Origin: Methylococcus sp. Mc7
GTDB taxonomy: Bacteria > Pseudomonadota > Gammaproteobacteria > Methylococcales > Methylococcaceae
Assembly (NCBI RefSeq): GCF_019285515.1
Contig: NZ_CP079095.1
Coordinates: 3,690,501-3,754,500 of the forward strand
Reading direction: 5' to 3'
DNA: 64,000 bases
Part shown: one piece after another, positions 26,223-38,408 of the stretch
How the letters are laid out: each line of letters begins with the position of its first letter
How positions within the stretch are numbered: position 1 is the first letter of the stretch
Program-made: the position numbers and the translations under genes
Notes under the pieces: generated by a model
Seen by the model: only the letters and a program-made list of their open reading frames with translations
What the model was told of the DNA's origin: nothing
The model's database searches: none

Positions 26223-27536
26223 TCAGTTGACCTCGATGTCCAAACCCAGGGTCCGCGCCAGTTCGACGAAGTTGGGGAACGAAGTCGCCACATTGGCGCA
26301 GTCGTGAATCTCGATGGGACCGGAAGCGCGCAGCGCCGCGATCGAAAACGACATGGCGATGCGGTGATCGCCGCGCGAATCGACCGCGCCGCCCCGGAGG
26401 CTGCCGCCCTGAATGACCATGCCGTCCGGGGTCGGCCGGGCATCGATGCCCAGTGCGGTCAGCCCGTCGGCCATGACCTGGATGCGGTCGCTCTCCTTGA
26501 CCCGCAGTTCCTCGGCGCCGGTCAGCACCGTTTCGCCCGTCGCGCAGGCCGCGGCCACGAACAAAGCCGGGAATTCGTCGATGGCCAGAGGCACGGTGTG
26601 CTCGGGAATGCGGATGCCGCGCAGTTCGCGGTGGCGGATGCGGATGTCCGCCACCGGTTCGCCGCCAACTTCGCGAGGGTCGAGACTCTCGATGTCGGCG
26701 CCCATTTCCCGCAGGATCTCGATGACGCCGGTTCGCGTCGGGTTGATTCCGACGTGGCGCAGGAGCACATCGGAGCCGGGGCTGATCGCCGCGCCGACCA
26801 TGAAAAACGTCGCCGACGAGATGTCGGCCGGCACGTCGATGCGGGCGGCGGACAGTCTGCCGCCGGATTCGATGCAGACGCGGTTGCCGTCCCGCACCAC
26901 CGGATAGCCGAAGCCGGCCAGCATGCGTTCGGTGTGGTCGCGGGTCGGCGCCGGCTCGGTGACGCAGGTCCTGCCTTCGGCGTAGAGTCCTGCCAGCAGC
27001 AGACAGGATTTCACCTGCGCGCTGGCGACCGGCATCCGGTAATCGATGCCCTTCAGCCGCGCTCCACCGGTGATGCGCAGCGGCGCGGTGCCGGCTTCGG
27101 TGGTATCGATCCGCGCGCCCATGGACCGCAACGGTTCGGTCACCCGGCGCATCGGCCGGCGTACCAGCGACGAGTCTCCGGTCAGCGTCACATCGAATGC
27201 CTGCCCGGCCAGCAGTCCGCTCAAAAGGCGCATCGACGTGCCGGAATTCCCCAGATCCAGCGGCGCGGCGGGCGGCTTCAGACCGTGCAGGCCCACGCCG
27301 TGGATCCGCAACCGGCCGTCCTCCGGGCCTTCGATCTCGACGCCCATCGCCCTGAACGCCGCCATCGTCGCCAGACAGTCTTCGGCTTCGAGGAAGCCCG
27401 TCACCTCGGTCACACCTTCGGCGAGCGAACCCAGCATCACCGACCGGTGGGAGACGGACTTGTCGCCCGGCACCCTGACCTCGCCCCGCATCCGCCCGCC
27501 CGGCCTGGCGGTGAATACCACGTCTTCATCATGCAT
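26223..27536 (-). CDS. aroA: 5-enolpyruvylshikimate-3-phosphate synthase
   Basis: 437 residues. It makes EPSP from shikimate 3-phosphate and phosphoenolpyruvate in the shikimate pathway. Signatures are PGDKSVSHRSVMLG, DLGNSGTSMRLLSG and RVKESDRIQ, and SRGDHRIAMSF near the C-terminus. The active-site region has NSGTS with Gly-Asn-Ser-Gly-Thr variation typical of class II enzymes (as in Agrobacterium CP4) and not of the E. coli-type LGNAGTA. It overlaps the tyrA stop by 8 bp. Confidence 0.95.
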   Translation of the reverse strand: MHDEDVVFTARPGGRMRGEVRVPGDKSVSHRSVMLGSLAEGVTEVTGFLEAEDCLATMAAFRAMGVEIEGPEDGRLRIHGVGLHGLKPPAAPLDLGNSGTSMRLLSGLLAGQAFDVTLTGDSSLVRRPMRRVTEPLRSMGARIDTTEAGTAPLRITGGARLKGIDYRMPVASAQVKSCLLLAGLYAEGRTCVTEPAPTRDHTERMLAGFGYPVVRDGNRVCIESGGRLSAARIDVPADISSATFFMVGAAISPGSDVLLRHVGINPTRTGVIEILREMGADIESLDPREVGGEPVADIRIRHRELRGIRIPEHTVPLAIDEFPALFVAAACATGETVLTGAEELRVKESDRIQVMADGLTALGIDARPTPDGMVIQGGSLRGGAVDSRGDHRIAMSFSIAALRASGPIEIHDCANVATSFPNFVELARTLGLDIEVN

Positions 27537-28401
27537 GATTGTTTTCCGTCAACTGTAGAAATTTTTCGCGGGCGGCCTTGGCTTCGCTGAAGCAGGCGTA
27601 TAGGCGCTCGGCGTCGTCGCTCCGGATCAGGCCCGCCACCTCGCGCAACGCGGCCTCGAACTCCCCCAGCAGCTCCAGCAGCGGCTCCCGGTTGGCCCGG
27701 CAGATGTCCAGCCACATCCTGGGATCGCTGGAGGCTATGCGGGTGAAATCGCGAAAACCGCCGGCGGCATAGCGGAAGATTTCCGCCTGCTCGTCTTTCC
27801 GGCCCAGCATCCGCGCCAGGGTGAAAGCCAGCACATGCGGCAGATGGCTGGTCGCCGCCAGCACCTCGTCGTGGTGTCCGACCTCCATTTGCTCCACCTT
27901 CGCGCCCAGGTGCGTCCAGAACCCATTCACTCGCGCCAGCGCATCCGGCGCGCTGTCCGGCAAGGGCGTCAGGATGACGCGCTTACCCTCGAACAGACCG
28001 GAGTCGGCGGCCTCGACTCCGCTGCGCTCGGCGCCGGCGATCGGATGGCCGGGGATAAAATTGGGCGGCACCTTGCCGAACACGCGCCGGGCGGCTTCCA
28101 CCACGTTGCCCTTGGTGCTGCCGGCATCGGTGTAGACGCAATCCGGCCGCCAGACCGGCTGCAGCCTTCGGAACAACGGCTCGATGGCGAGGACGGGCGT
28201 CGCGATGAGCACGAAATCGGCCGCTGCCACGCCTCGTTCCAGACTGGCGCAGCCTTGATCGATGACGCCCAGGGTTTCCGCCCGGCTCAGGTTCTCCGGG
28301 TCCGCGTCGATTCCGACGATTTCCTCGCAAAACCCGCGGGCGCGCCGGGCCACCGAACCGCCGATCAGGCCGACGCCGATGATGCAGAGCTTGCGGATCA
28401 T
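27529..28401 (-). CDS. tyrA: Prephenate (arogenate) dehydrogenase
   Basis: 290 residues. The dinucleotide-binding motif GVGLIGGSVA is at the N-terminus. The catalytic His is in GHPIAGAERSG, and TSHLPHVLAFTLA and FRDFTRIASSDP complete the family pattern. It oxidatively decarboxylates prephenate toward tyrosine. There is no chorismate mutase domain here; that activity is on PheA. It overlaps hisC by 4 bp (ATGA) and aroA by 8 bp. Prephenate versus arogenate preference cannot be told. Confidence 0.93.
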   Translation of the reverse strand: MIRKLCIIGVGLIGGSVARRARGFCEEIVGIDADPENLSRAETLGVIDQGCASLERGVAAADFVLIATPVLAIEPLFRRLQPVWRPDCVYTDAGSTKGNVVEAARRVFGKVPPNFIPGHPIAGAERSGVEAADSGLFEGKRVILTPLPDSAPDALARVNGFWTHLGAKVEQMEVGHHDEVLAATSHLPHVLAFTLARMLGRKDEQAEIFRYAAGGFRDFTRIASSDPRMWLDICRANREPLLELLGEFEAALREVAGLIRSDDAERLYACFSEAKAAREKFLQLTENNHA

Positions 28402-29513
28402 GGGGCCAGCACGCGGTCCAGTGCGGCGAAGAAGATATCGATTTCCTCCGCGGTGCCGACCGAGACCCGGAGATGGTTCGGCAGGCCATAATTCCCCACC
28501 GGCCGCACGATGACTCCTTCACGCAGCAGCGCATCGAAGACCGGCGCGCCGGGACGACCCAGGTCGAAGCTGAGGAAATTGCCGGCGGACGGGATGAAAT
28601 CGAGGCTCCGCTCATGGAAACCGGCTTCCAGCCTGCGCAGGCCGGCGCCGTTCGCCCGCACCGTGGCCTCCAGGAACTCGGTATCTTCCAGGGCGGCGGC
28701 CGCGGCGGCCAGCCCCAGGGCGTTGACGTTGAATGGCTGTCTGGCCCGGTTCAGCAGGTCGGCGACCTCCACCCCGGCAACCGCATAACCGACCCGCAGG
28801 CCCGCCAGCCCATAGGCCTTCGAGAACGTGCGGGTGACGACCAAGGTGGGAAACTCCCCCAGCCAGTCCAATGCGTTCGGATAGTCGGATGCCTGCGCGT
28901 ACTCGAAATAAGCCTCGTCCACGACCGCGACGATGCGCTCGGGCAGTGCCGACAGAAACGAATGCAACTCGCTCCGGCCGAGCAGTGTCCCGGTGGGATT
29001 GTTCGGATTGGCGACGAAGACCACGCGGGTATCGGCATCGACCCGCTCCAGCATGGCTTCCAGATCGTGGCCGAAGCGCGGCCCCCGGCTGCCGTCGTGG
29101 GCCGGGGCGACCTTTCCTGCCGCCCCGGCCGTCTGGGTCGCGATCGGATAGACCGCGAAGGCGTGTTCGGAATATACCGCGTTGAGTCCGGGCGCGAGGA
29201 AGACCCGCGCCACCAGATCGAGCACGTCGTTGGAGCCGTTGCCGAGGACGATCTGCGCCGGCTCGACGCCCAGTTTTTCCGCCAGCGCGGCTTTCAGTTC
29301 GAAGCCGCTGCCGTCGGGATAGCGGTGGCTGCCGCCGAGTATCCGCCGCACGACCTCCAGCGCCTTGGGACTCGCGCCCAGGGGATTCTCGTTGGAGGCC
29401 AGCTTGACGATGCGTTCCAGCCCGAACTGCCGTTCCAGTTCGCCGATGGGCTTGCCGGGCTGGTAGGGCGTGAGTCCGCGGACCCCGGGGGCGGCGAGTG
29501 AAGCGATGCTCAT
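28398..29513 (-). CDS. hisC: Histidinol-phosphate / aromatic aminotransferase
   Basis: 371 residues, PLP fold type I. The Schiff-base Lys is in TRTFSKAYGLAGLRVGYA, NPNNPTGT binds the cofactor and VDEAYFEY carries the Asp contacting the PLP nitrogen. The HisC-type start (LTPYQPGKPIGELERQFG) is clear. Between pheA and tyrA such enzymes usually serve phenylalanine and tyrosine synthesis as well as, or in place of, histidine synthesis. It starts 10 bp after the pheA stop. Confidence 0.92.
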   Translation of the reverse strand: MSIASLAAPGVRGLTPYQPGKPIGELERQFGLERIVKLASNENPLGASPKALEVVRRILGGSHRYPDGSGFELKAALAEKLGVEPAQIVLGNGSNDVLDLVARVFLAPGLNAVYSEHAFAVYPIATQTAGAAGKVAPAHDGSRGPRFGHDLEAMLERVDADTRVVFVANPNNPTGTLLGRSELHSFLSALPERIVAVVDEAYFEYAQASDYPNALDWLGEFPTLVVTRTFSKAYGLAGLRVGYAVAGVEVADLLNRARQPFNVNALGLAAAAAALEDTEFLEATVRANGAGLRRLEAGFHERSLDFIPSAGNFLSFDLGRPGAPVFDALLREGVIVRPVGNYGLPNHLRVSVGTAEEIDIFFAALDRVLAP

Positions 29514-29523
29514 GTCGAAAATG

Positions 29524-30612
29524 TCAGCTCAGTGCGCGCGGATAGGAGCCGAGGATCCGCATCGTGCTGGCCTGCTTCCGTACCTCGGCCAGGGCCTGCG
29601 CCAAGGTGGGACCGGCCTGATGCCCTTCCACGTCGATGAAGAAAAAGTAGTCCCACATACCGCGCCGCGAAGGTCGCGATTCGACTTTGGTCATGCTGAT
29701 CCCCAGGCGCGCGAACGGCTCGATGACCCGGAAGAGCGCGCCCGGGTCGTTGCGGGTGGACAGCAGCAGGGAGGTCTTGTCGTGTCCCGTCGGCCCCACC
29801 GGCTGGCCGCCGATGACGAGGAACCGCGTGGTGTTGTCGGGTTCGTCCTCGATATTGCGCTCCAGGATTTCCAGACCATAGAGCTCCGCCGCCACTTCAC
29901 CCGCGATCGCCGCCGTGCCGGCGGTTTCCGCCGCACGCCGGGCGGCTTCGGCATTGCTGCCGAGCGGCGTGCGGCGGGCACCGGGGAGGAAGCGGTCCAG
30001 CCATTCCCTGCATTGCGCCAGCGATTGCGGATGGGAGAACACCTCGGTCAGCGTATCCAGCGCGCTCGGCGTCTTGCACAACAGGTTGTGGTGGATGCGC
30101 AGTTGCACCTCCCCGGCGATGATCAGGCTGGAGCGCACGAAGCTGTCCAGGGTATGGGTGATGACGCCTTCGGTCGAATTCTCGACCGGCACCACGCCGT
30201 AATGACAGGCGCCGCTCTCAACCGCCCGGAAGATTTCGTCGATGGCCGGCAGTGGGACGGCCTGGATGGCGTGGCCGAAATGCCTGTACGCCGCCTGCTG
30301 GGTGAACGTCCCTTCCGGGCCGAGGAAGGCGACGCTCAGCGGCTTCTCGAGGGCCAGGCATTCCGACATCACCTCGCGGAAAAAGCGGATCACGGCCTCC
30401 CTGCCGAGCGGGCCGGGATTGTTCGCCGCCAGCCGCCGCAGCACTTCCGCCTCCCGTTCGGGACGGTAGAAGCAGTCGGTCTCGCCCGCCGCGACCTTGA
30501 TCTCCGCCACCTGTTGCGCACACCTCGCCCGTTGGTTGAGAAGTTCCAGCACCCGGTCGTCGAGTTCGTCGATGCGTTTGCGCAATTCCGCGAGAGAAAG
30601 ATCGTTCGCCAT
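29524..30612 (-). CDS. pheA: Bifunctional chorismate mutase / prephenate dehydratase
   Basis: 362 residues from the ATG at 30612; the frame is open to 30876 but the extension is not protein-like. The AroQ chorismate mutase domain is residues 1-90 (LRKRIDELDDRVLELLNQR). The prephenate dehydratase domain is about 95-275, with FLGPEGTFTQQAA and the TRF motif in DNTTRFLVIG. The ACT regulatory domain follows, with GALFRVIEPF and the phenylalanine-binding ESRPSR. It makes phenylpyruvate and is expected to be inhibited by phenylalanine. Confidence 0.94.
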   Translation of the reverse strand: MANDLSLAELRKRIDELDDRVLELLNQRARCAQQVAEIKVAAGETDCFYRPEREAEVLRRLAANNPGPLGREAVIRFFREVMSECLALEKPLSVAFLGPEGTFTQQAAYRHFGHAIQAVPLPAIDEIFRAVESGACHYGVVPVENSTEGVITHTLDSFVRSSLIIAGEVQLRIHHNLLCKTPSALDTLTEVFSHPQSLAQCREWLDRFLPGARRTPLGSNAEAARRAAETAGTAAIAGEVAAELYGLEILERNIEDEPDNTTRFLVIGGQPVGPTGHDKTSLLLSTRNDPGALFRVIEPFARLGISMTKVESRPSRRGMWDYFFFIDVEGHQAGPTLAQALAEVRKQASTMRILGSYPRALS

Positions 30613-30638
30613 GCTTGGGTCTTGAAAAAGGCTGCGGC

Positions 30639-31817
30639 CTAGGGTTCGTGGGCGGACAGGGGGTGGACGGACAGGACCCCGCGGATTTTCGCGATCCTGT
30701 CCAGAACGGCCGGCGGAACTTCGGCGTTGAGGTCGATGAGCGTATAGGCGTATTCGCCGCGCGACTTGTTCAACAACTCGAGAATGTTCAGGTTCGCCTC
30801 CCCCAAGGCCGCCGAGATCTGGCTCACCATGTTGGGGACGTTTTCGTTGGCGACGCCGATGCGATGGGCGTCGCACCGGGGCATTTCGATCGTCGGATAA
30901 TTGACCGAATTGCGGATGTTGCCGTCTTCGAGGAAATCGCGGATCTGGTCCGCCACCATGACCGCACAGTTGTCCTCGGCCTCGGCCGTCGACGCGCCCA
31001 GATGCGGCAGCAGGATGGCGCCTTTGAGTCCCATGAGGCCGGCGGTGGGGAAATCGCTGACGTAAGCGGAAAGCCGTCCGTCTTCCAGCGCTGCGCGTAC
31101 GGATGGCTCGTCGACGATGCCGGCACGCGAGAAATTGAGCAGCACGGCCCCTTTTTTCACGGATTCCAGCCGTGCGGCGCCGATCATGTGCCGGGTCTCG
31201 CCGTTGAGCGGCACGTGCAGGCTGATGAAGTCGGCTCGTGAGATCAGATCGTCGATGCCGCCGGCGCGGGAGACGGCGGCGGAAAGCTGCCAGGCGCGCT
31301 CCACCGTGAGCGCCGGATCGAAACCGGCCACGTTCATCCCCAGGGACACCGCGGCATTGGCGACGCCGACGCCGACCGCTCCCAGGCCAAGCACGCCCAG
31401 CGTCTTGCCGGCCAGCTCGGTGCCGGCGAAATTCTTCTTGCCCCGCTCGACGGCCTGGGCAATGGCCGCGTCGTCCCCCGCGAGCGAACGGGTGAAATCC
31501 CAGGCCTCGCAGATGTGCCGCGCTGCCAGCAGCATCCCTGCGACGACGAGCTCCTTGACGGCATTGGCGTTCGCGCCGGGGGTGTTGAACACCGGTATTC
31601 CGCGCCGGCTGCAGTCGTCCACCGGAATGTTGTTGACGCCGGCGCCGGCCCGCCCGATACAGCGGACCGATTCGGGAATCGCAACGCCATTGAGGTCGAA
31701 GGAGCGTAGCAGGATGGCGTCCGGATGCTGGATCTCCGAAGCGACCTCGTAGCGGTCGCGCGGCAAGCGCTCCAGGCCGGCGATGGAGATATTGTTGTAT
31801 GTCAGTATCTTGTACAT
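30639..31817 (-). CDS. serA: D-3-phosphoglycerate dehydrogenase with ACT domain
   Basis: 392 residues from the ATG at 31817; the open frame to 32504 runs inside serC on the same strand and is a shadow. The NAD-binding motif is GVLGLGAVGVGVANAA. The catalytic Arg is in NFSRAGIVD, Glu/Asp region VSDFPTAGL, and His in LPHLGASTAEAE. A C-terminal ACT domain (NVPNMVSQISAALGEANLNI) should sense serine. It catalyses the first step of phosphorylated serine synthesis. The SDFPT stretch replaces the more usual DVFxxEP, as in short SerA forms. It lies 8 bp after serC. Confidence 0.9.
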   Translation of the reverse strand: MYKILTYNNISIAGLERLPRDRYEVASEIQHPDAILLRSFDLNGVAIPESVRCIGRAGAGVNNIPVDDCSRRGIPVFNTPGANANAVKELVVAGMLLAARHICEAWDFTRSLAGDDAAIAQAVERGKKNFAGTELAGKTLGVLGLGAVGVGVANAAVSLGMNVAGFDPALTVERAWQLSAAVSRAGGIDDLISRADFISLHVPLNGETRHMIGAARLESVKKGAVLLNFSRAGIVDEPSVRAALEDGRLSAYVSDFPTAGLMGLKGAILLPHLGASTAEAEDNCAVMVADQIRDFLEDGNIRNSVNYPTIEMPRCDAHRIGVANENVPNMVSQISAALGEANLNILELLNKSRGEYAYTLIDLNAEVPPAVLDRIAKIRGVLSVHPLSAHEP

Positions 31818-31825
31818 GTCCCCCC

Positions 31826-32908
31826 CTAGCCGCGCCGGCGTTCGAAGTCCGCCATGAAGGCGATCAGCGCGTCCACCCCGGCCTCGGGCATGGCGTTGTA
31901 GATGCTGGCGCGCAAGCCGCCGACCGAGCGGTGGCCTTCGAGCGCCACCAGCCCGCGGGCGGCGGCCTCGGCGGCGAAGCTCTTCTCCAGCCCGGCGTCG
32001 GCGAGGCGGAAGGGCACGTTCATGCGCGAGCGGAAGGCGGGGTCGATCGGGTTGGAGTAGAACGCCGAAGCGTCGATGGCGGCATAGAGCTTTTCCGCCT
32101 TGCGGATGTTGCGGGCCTCCATGGCCGCCACTCCCCCTTCCTGCTTGAGCCATTCCAGCACCAGCCCGAGCAGGTACCAGATGTAGGTCGGCGGCGTGTT
32201 CAGCATGGAACCGTTGTCCGCGTGCTTCCTGTAGTCGAACACCGTGGGCGTACCGGGGATCGTCTTGCCGATCAGGTCCTCGCGGACGATGACCACGGTG
32301 ATGCCAGCCGGTCCCATGTTCTTCTGGGCGCCCGCATAGATCAGCCCGAACCGGCCCACGTCGACCGGCCTGGACAGGATGTTGGAGGACATGTCGCACA
32401 CCAGGGGCAGGCCGCCCGAATCCGGGACGTCCTGGAATTCCACCCCGTTGATCGTTTCGTTTGCGGTGTAATGGAGATAAGCCGCGTCGGGATCGATCCG
32501 CCATTCGCCGCGCGGCGGCACGGTCGTGAAGCCGCCCGCCCTGGCGGTGGCCGCAACGACGACCTCGCAGTAACGGCTGGCCTCCTCGATCGCCTTTCCC
32601 GACCAGATGCCGGTATCGACGTAGCAGGCCGCGGCCCTGTCATGCAGCAGGTTCATCGGCACCATGGCGAACTGGGCGGTGGCGCCGCCCTGCAGGAACA
32701 GCACCTTGTATTCCGGCGGAATGGCGAGCAGCTCGCGCAGGTCGGCTTCCGTCTTTTCCGCGATGGCGCCGAAATGCTTGCCGCGATGGCTCATTTCCAT
32801 CACGGACATGCCGCTTTCGCCCCAGTCGAGAATCTCCTCCCCGGCGCGGCGCAGCACCGCCTCCGGCAGCATCGAAGGGCCAGCGCTGAAGTTGTAGATG
32901 CGTGTCAT
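31826..32908 (-). CDS. serC: Phosphoserine aminotransferase
   Basis: 360 residues. It converts 3-phosphohydroxypyruvate and glutamate to phosphoserine, and may also act in pyridoxal phosphate synthesis. The start RIYNFSAGPSMLPEAVL and the block MEMSHRG are diagnostic. The Schiff-base Lys is in YAGAQKNMGPAG, and VCDMSSNILSRP carries the PLP-contacting Asp. SerA follows 8 bp later, placing the first two serine-synthesis enzymes together. Confidence 0.95.
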   Translation of the reverse strand: MTRIYNFSAGPSMLPEAVLRRAGEEILDWGESGMSVMEMSHRGKHFGAIAEKTEADLRELLAIPPEYKVLFLQGGATAQFAMVPMNLLHDRAAACYVDTGIWSGKAIEEASRYCEVVVAATARAGGFTTVPPRGEWRIDPDAAYLHYTANETINGVEFQDVPDSGGLPLVCDMSSNILSRPVDVGRFGLIYAGAQKNMGPAGITVVIVREDLIGKTIPGTPTVFDYRKHADNGSMLNTPPTYIWYLLGLVLEWLKQEGGVAAMEARNIRKAEKLYAAIDASAFYSNPIDPAFRSRMNVPFRLADAGLEKSFAAEAAARGLVALEGHRSVGGLRASIYNAMPEAGVDALIAFMADFERRRG

Positions 32909-33034
32909 GGTTAGGCTCCCGGTATTCGTCGATATGCGGGATCGCTTGAAAGCCCCCGCCGGGGATTCAGTGCCATTCCCGTCCAGGTATTGAATACCCG
33001 AAAGATTTCATTGATAGCCATGGCCCGCCTGGAT

Positions 33035-35617
<2,583 letters not shown>

Positions 35618-35710
35618 CGGACCTGAGCAGTATGGAATGGGCGCGGCAAAGACGCCGGCCCAGGGTGGAATCGCAGCATTATAACAAAAGCGTCATCCCT
35701 TGCCCTGCGC

Positions 35711-37519
35711 TCATTCCTGGGACATCGCGGCCCGGACCGCGTCGTATTTCGGCGCGCCGGCCTGCTCCCTGTATTCGAGCAGGCCCCAACTGCCCCAGCG
35801 GGAATAAGGACCCACGCTGTTCCACAGGTTGTAGAGTCCGCCGCCCGACGCCCGCCAGTCCTCCAGATGGCGAAGGTAGGCGTCGCCCATGCGGTCGTCC
35901 CGGTTGGCGGCCACGAACAGGGCGGTGATCGCCGGATCGTCGCCGGCCTCGCCCACCCCCACCAGATGCTGGCCGCCTTCGTAGGCCACCAGATCCAGCC
36001 CGTATTCGTTGGCAAGGCGCTTGTTTTCCCGCATCTGCCGCCTGGCTTCCTCCAAGGCTCCCCCGGCCGCCCCCCCGGGAAGCTCGCCGCCGTGGAAGAT
36101 TTCGGCGAAAAGGCGGTACAGTCCCCCATCGGGATCGGCGCACCATCCTTTCACTGCCGCCGCATGTTCAGGCAGGCCCAGGTAATGGCCGAAATAGGGG
36201 GCGATGGCCAAAGCCCGGATATGATGGCGGTAGCACGGCGCGCCGCCACTTTCGGCCCGCCACAAGGGACAGTCCAGCGCCTGGCGCGCGGTCCAGGGAT
36301 TGGCTGCCTGGCTTCCCAGGACACAGACGACCCGGTCCCTCTCTTCCGCCCACACTTCCTTCCAGATGTCGCAGACCTGCGCCGTCCGCATTCCGTACCA
36401 TTGCAGCCTTTTGCCGTAGGCACTCTCGCCCGCATCCGGCCATTTCGCCAGCGCCTGCGCTTCCATCCAGCGGCCGGCGGAGAAGGCATCGTTCCAGGCT
36501 TCGTTGCCGTATTCGACGTAGACCTTACGGCCTTTGTCGAGCCCCCGCCGCACCAGCGCAGAGAACTGGCGCACGTAGCCGTCGTCGGCGCGGGCGGGCA
36601 CGTTCACCCAGATGTCCGCCTGCAGCCGGTTGCCCAATGCCGGGATCATCTCGGCCGGCCCGCCATCGCCGTTCCCGAGCGCCCAGGTCCGGCTCTCCGG
36701 AACGGTGCGATCGATCCAACTCACCGTGGCGGAATCATTGGTATTCTGGTAGGCCATGAAACGGATGGCGCGAAACGGAGCCAGGTTGCGCAGGAAACGC
36801 GGATCGAAGATCTGGGTCTGGTCCGCCTCCTCGAACGGCCGGCAGGCGCGCTGCTCCCCGCATGTCCGGGAATCCTTGCAGTAGGCGGGGGCCGGCCCTT
36901 CGCACGTGCCGCCTTCGGGCACTACGCCGATACTCCGGATGTAATCCCCGCTGCCCGCCGGGTCCGTCGCCAGAATGGCGAGCTCGAGCCAGGATTCGCT
37001 GCCGTCGCCGCTCACATCGACGACGTCCCGCCCGGTTGCCGACAAAGCGGCATTGCGGACGGCTCCCCGCGCATAGCCGAGCGTGCCCTGGCCTTGGTAG
37101 AGAACGATGAAGCGCCCGGCCGGTCGTGAAGGACTCAAGCCGGTCGGCACCAGAGTCGCGACGGAGGTGAAACGGCTGCCGGACGCCGCGCTTCGGGCCG
37201 GATCCGGCAAGGATTTCGGATAGCCCGCCGCATCCAGCGCCAGCTTTTCCTGCTCGAGCGTGTTCCAGGCGCTCGCGCCGGGAGGCCAGCCTTCCTCGCT
37301 GCAGCCCGGATCGCGCCCGGGTTGGCACTGGGTAAGCCACGGCCCCGAGAGTTTGATCAGATCGACGAAAGGGATTTCGGTGCCGTAGTAGGCCAGGCCC
37401 GCGAGGTTCACGCCGATGCCAAAGCCGGAGTCCGGCACCGGAGAATCCGCTTCACCGCAGGCCGTCAGGACCAGGGCCAGTACTGCCGCGGAAAGTCGGC
37501 CGATCCACCGTCCGCCCAT
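35711..37519 (-). CDS. Large lipoprotein with a glycoside-hydrolase-like motif
   Basis: 602 residues from the ATG at 37519; the long upstream frame overlaps the GT25 gene and is a shadow. The signal peptide ends in a lipobox VLTAC, so it should be lipid-anchored. Residues about 320-340 read KVYVEYGNEAWNDAF, similar to the N-E-W motif of TIM-barrel glycosidases (clan GH-A) and of uncharacterised cellulose-binding proteins with VYxEYSNEVWN. Eight or more cysteines cluster in the first half. It starts 35 bp after the GT25 gene at the edge of the exopolysaccharide island. Polymer trimming or attachment is a reasonable guess; the family is not certain. Confidence 0.7.
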   Translation of the reverse strand: MGGRWIGRLSAAVLALVLTACGEADSPVPDSGFGIGVNLAGLAYYGTEIPFVDLIKLSGPWLTQCQPGRDPGCSEEGWPPGASAWNTLEQEKLALDAAGYPKSLPDPARSAASGSRFTSVATLVPTGLSPSRPAGRFIVLYQGQGTLGYARGAVRNAALSATGRDVVDVSGDGSESWLELAILATDPAGSGDYIRSIGVVPEGGTCEGPAPAYCKDSRTCGEQRACRPFEEADQTQIFDPRFLRNLAPFRAIRFMAYQNTNDSATVSWIDRTVPESRTWALGNGDGGPAEMIPALGNRLQADIWVNVPARADDGYVRQFSALVRRGLDKGRKVYVEYGNEAWNDAFSAGRWMEAQALAKWPDAGESAYGKRLQWYGMRTAQVCDIWKEVWAEERDRVVCVLGSQAANPWTARQALDCPLWRAESGGAPCYRHHIRALAIAPYFGHYLGLPEHAAAVKGWCADPDGGLYRLFAEIFHGGELPGGAAGGALEEARRQMRENKRLANEYGLDLVAYEGGQHLVGVGEAGDDPAITALFVAANRDDRMGDAYLRHLEDWRASGGGLYNLWNSVGPYSRWGSWGLLEYREQAGAPKYDAVRAAMSQE

Positions 37520-37554
37520 CGGCCCGGACACGCCGTCCGCCGCCCGTCGAAGTC

Positions 37555-38283
37555 TCAAACCCGGTGGTTGCCGCGCAACCATACCTTGCCACGGCGCGCC
37601 AGGGCGACGAGATCCCGCACCAAAGGCCAGCGGTCGTACCACCGGTTGGGATAGATGTCGCTGCGCGAACTGCGCTGCCATCCGAGGCTGGGCACGGCCA
37701 CCAGGGCAACGACATCGGGATTCTGCTGCCGGAACGTCGAGTACGCTCCGTCCACGTGCATGGGCCCCCCGTCCGGATGGCCCGGCGGGCGCTGCAACAG
37801 GGTGTCGAGAAAAGCCAGGAGGCGTTCGATGACGGGGCCGTTGACCGCATAGAAGTGCGCGGTGACGATGGGACCGGCGTAGGGCTCCAGATGCGCGCTG
37901 TCCAGCCCGGCTTCGGGAAGCTCCAGCACATGGCCGAAGAACGCGAAATCCCACCGGGTTTCGCGCAATTCGCCGAGCAGTTTCTCTTCGACTGCGGGAA
38001 ACTGGGCGGCGAAGGTGAGGTCGTCCTCGAGTATCAGGACATTGCGGAGACCCTGGGCCCTGGCTTCACGCAAAATGCCCAGATGGCTCATGAAGCAGCC
38101 GTGCGCGCCGATACTGGGGAACGGCCCGGCGGATTCGGGCCGGATCGCCGGGAAGAACTCCACCCGTCCGGACTCCGGCGGCATGCCGGCCCGTTCCAGC
38201 TCATTCTCCATCTCACGCCGGCGGTCCCTGCGTTCGGGCAGATTGATGACGTAGCAGCAGTCGAAATAATCCATCAGCGGCAT
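37555..38283 (-). CDS. Glycosyltransferase family 25 (LPS/EPS type)
   Basis: 242 residues from the ATG at 38283. The family blocks are CCYVINLPERRDRR, GAHGCFMSHLGIL and VLILEDDLTF, where the acidic cluster binds the metal and nucleotide sugar. GT25 enzymes include LgtB-type galactosyltransferases of lipooligosaccharide. The acceptor here is unknown. It is divergent from the flippase gene (125 bp between starts, the likely site of two promoters) and is followed by the lipoprotein gene. Confidence 0.85.
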   Translation of the reverse strand: MPLMDYFDCCYVINLPERRDRRREMENELERAGMPPESGRVEFFPAIRPESAGPFPSIGAHGCFMSHLGILREARAQGLRNVLILEDDLTFAAQFPAVEEKLLGELRETRWDFAFFGHVLELPEAGLDSAHLEPYAGPIVTAHFYAVNGPVIERLLAFLDTLLQRPPGHPDGGPMHVDGAYSTFRQQNPDVVALVAVPSLGWQRSSRSDIYPNRWYDRWPLVRDLVALARRGKVWLRGNHRV

Positions 38284-38408
38284 GGCTTCCCCCCTCGGTC
38301 GATGCCGCCCATCATACCGCAGCCGTCGTGCGGCCAGGTGCACCCGCAGCCGGATGCCTGTGCGCGTGGCAAAATAACGCGCCCTTCGACTCACAGGAAC
38401 AGCAGTCC

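Noticed and set aside
31818..32504. Long N-terminal extension of serA
   Set aside because: It lies entirely inside serC in another frame and is not protein-like; the family start is at 31817.
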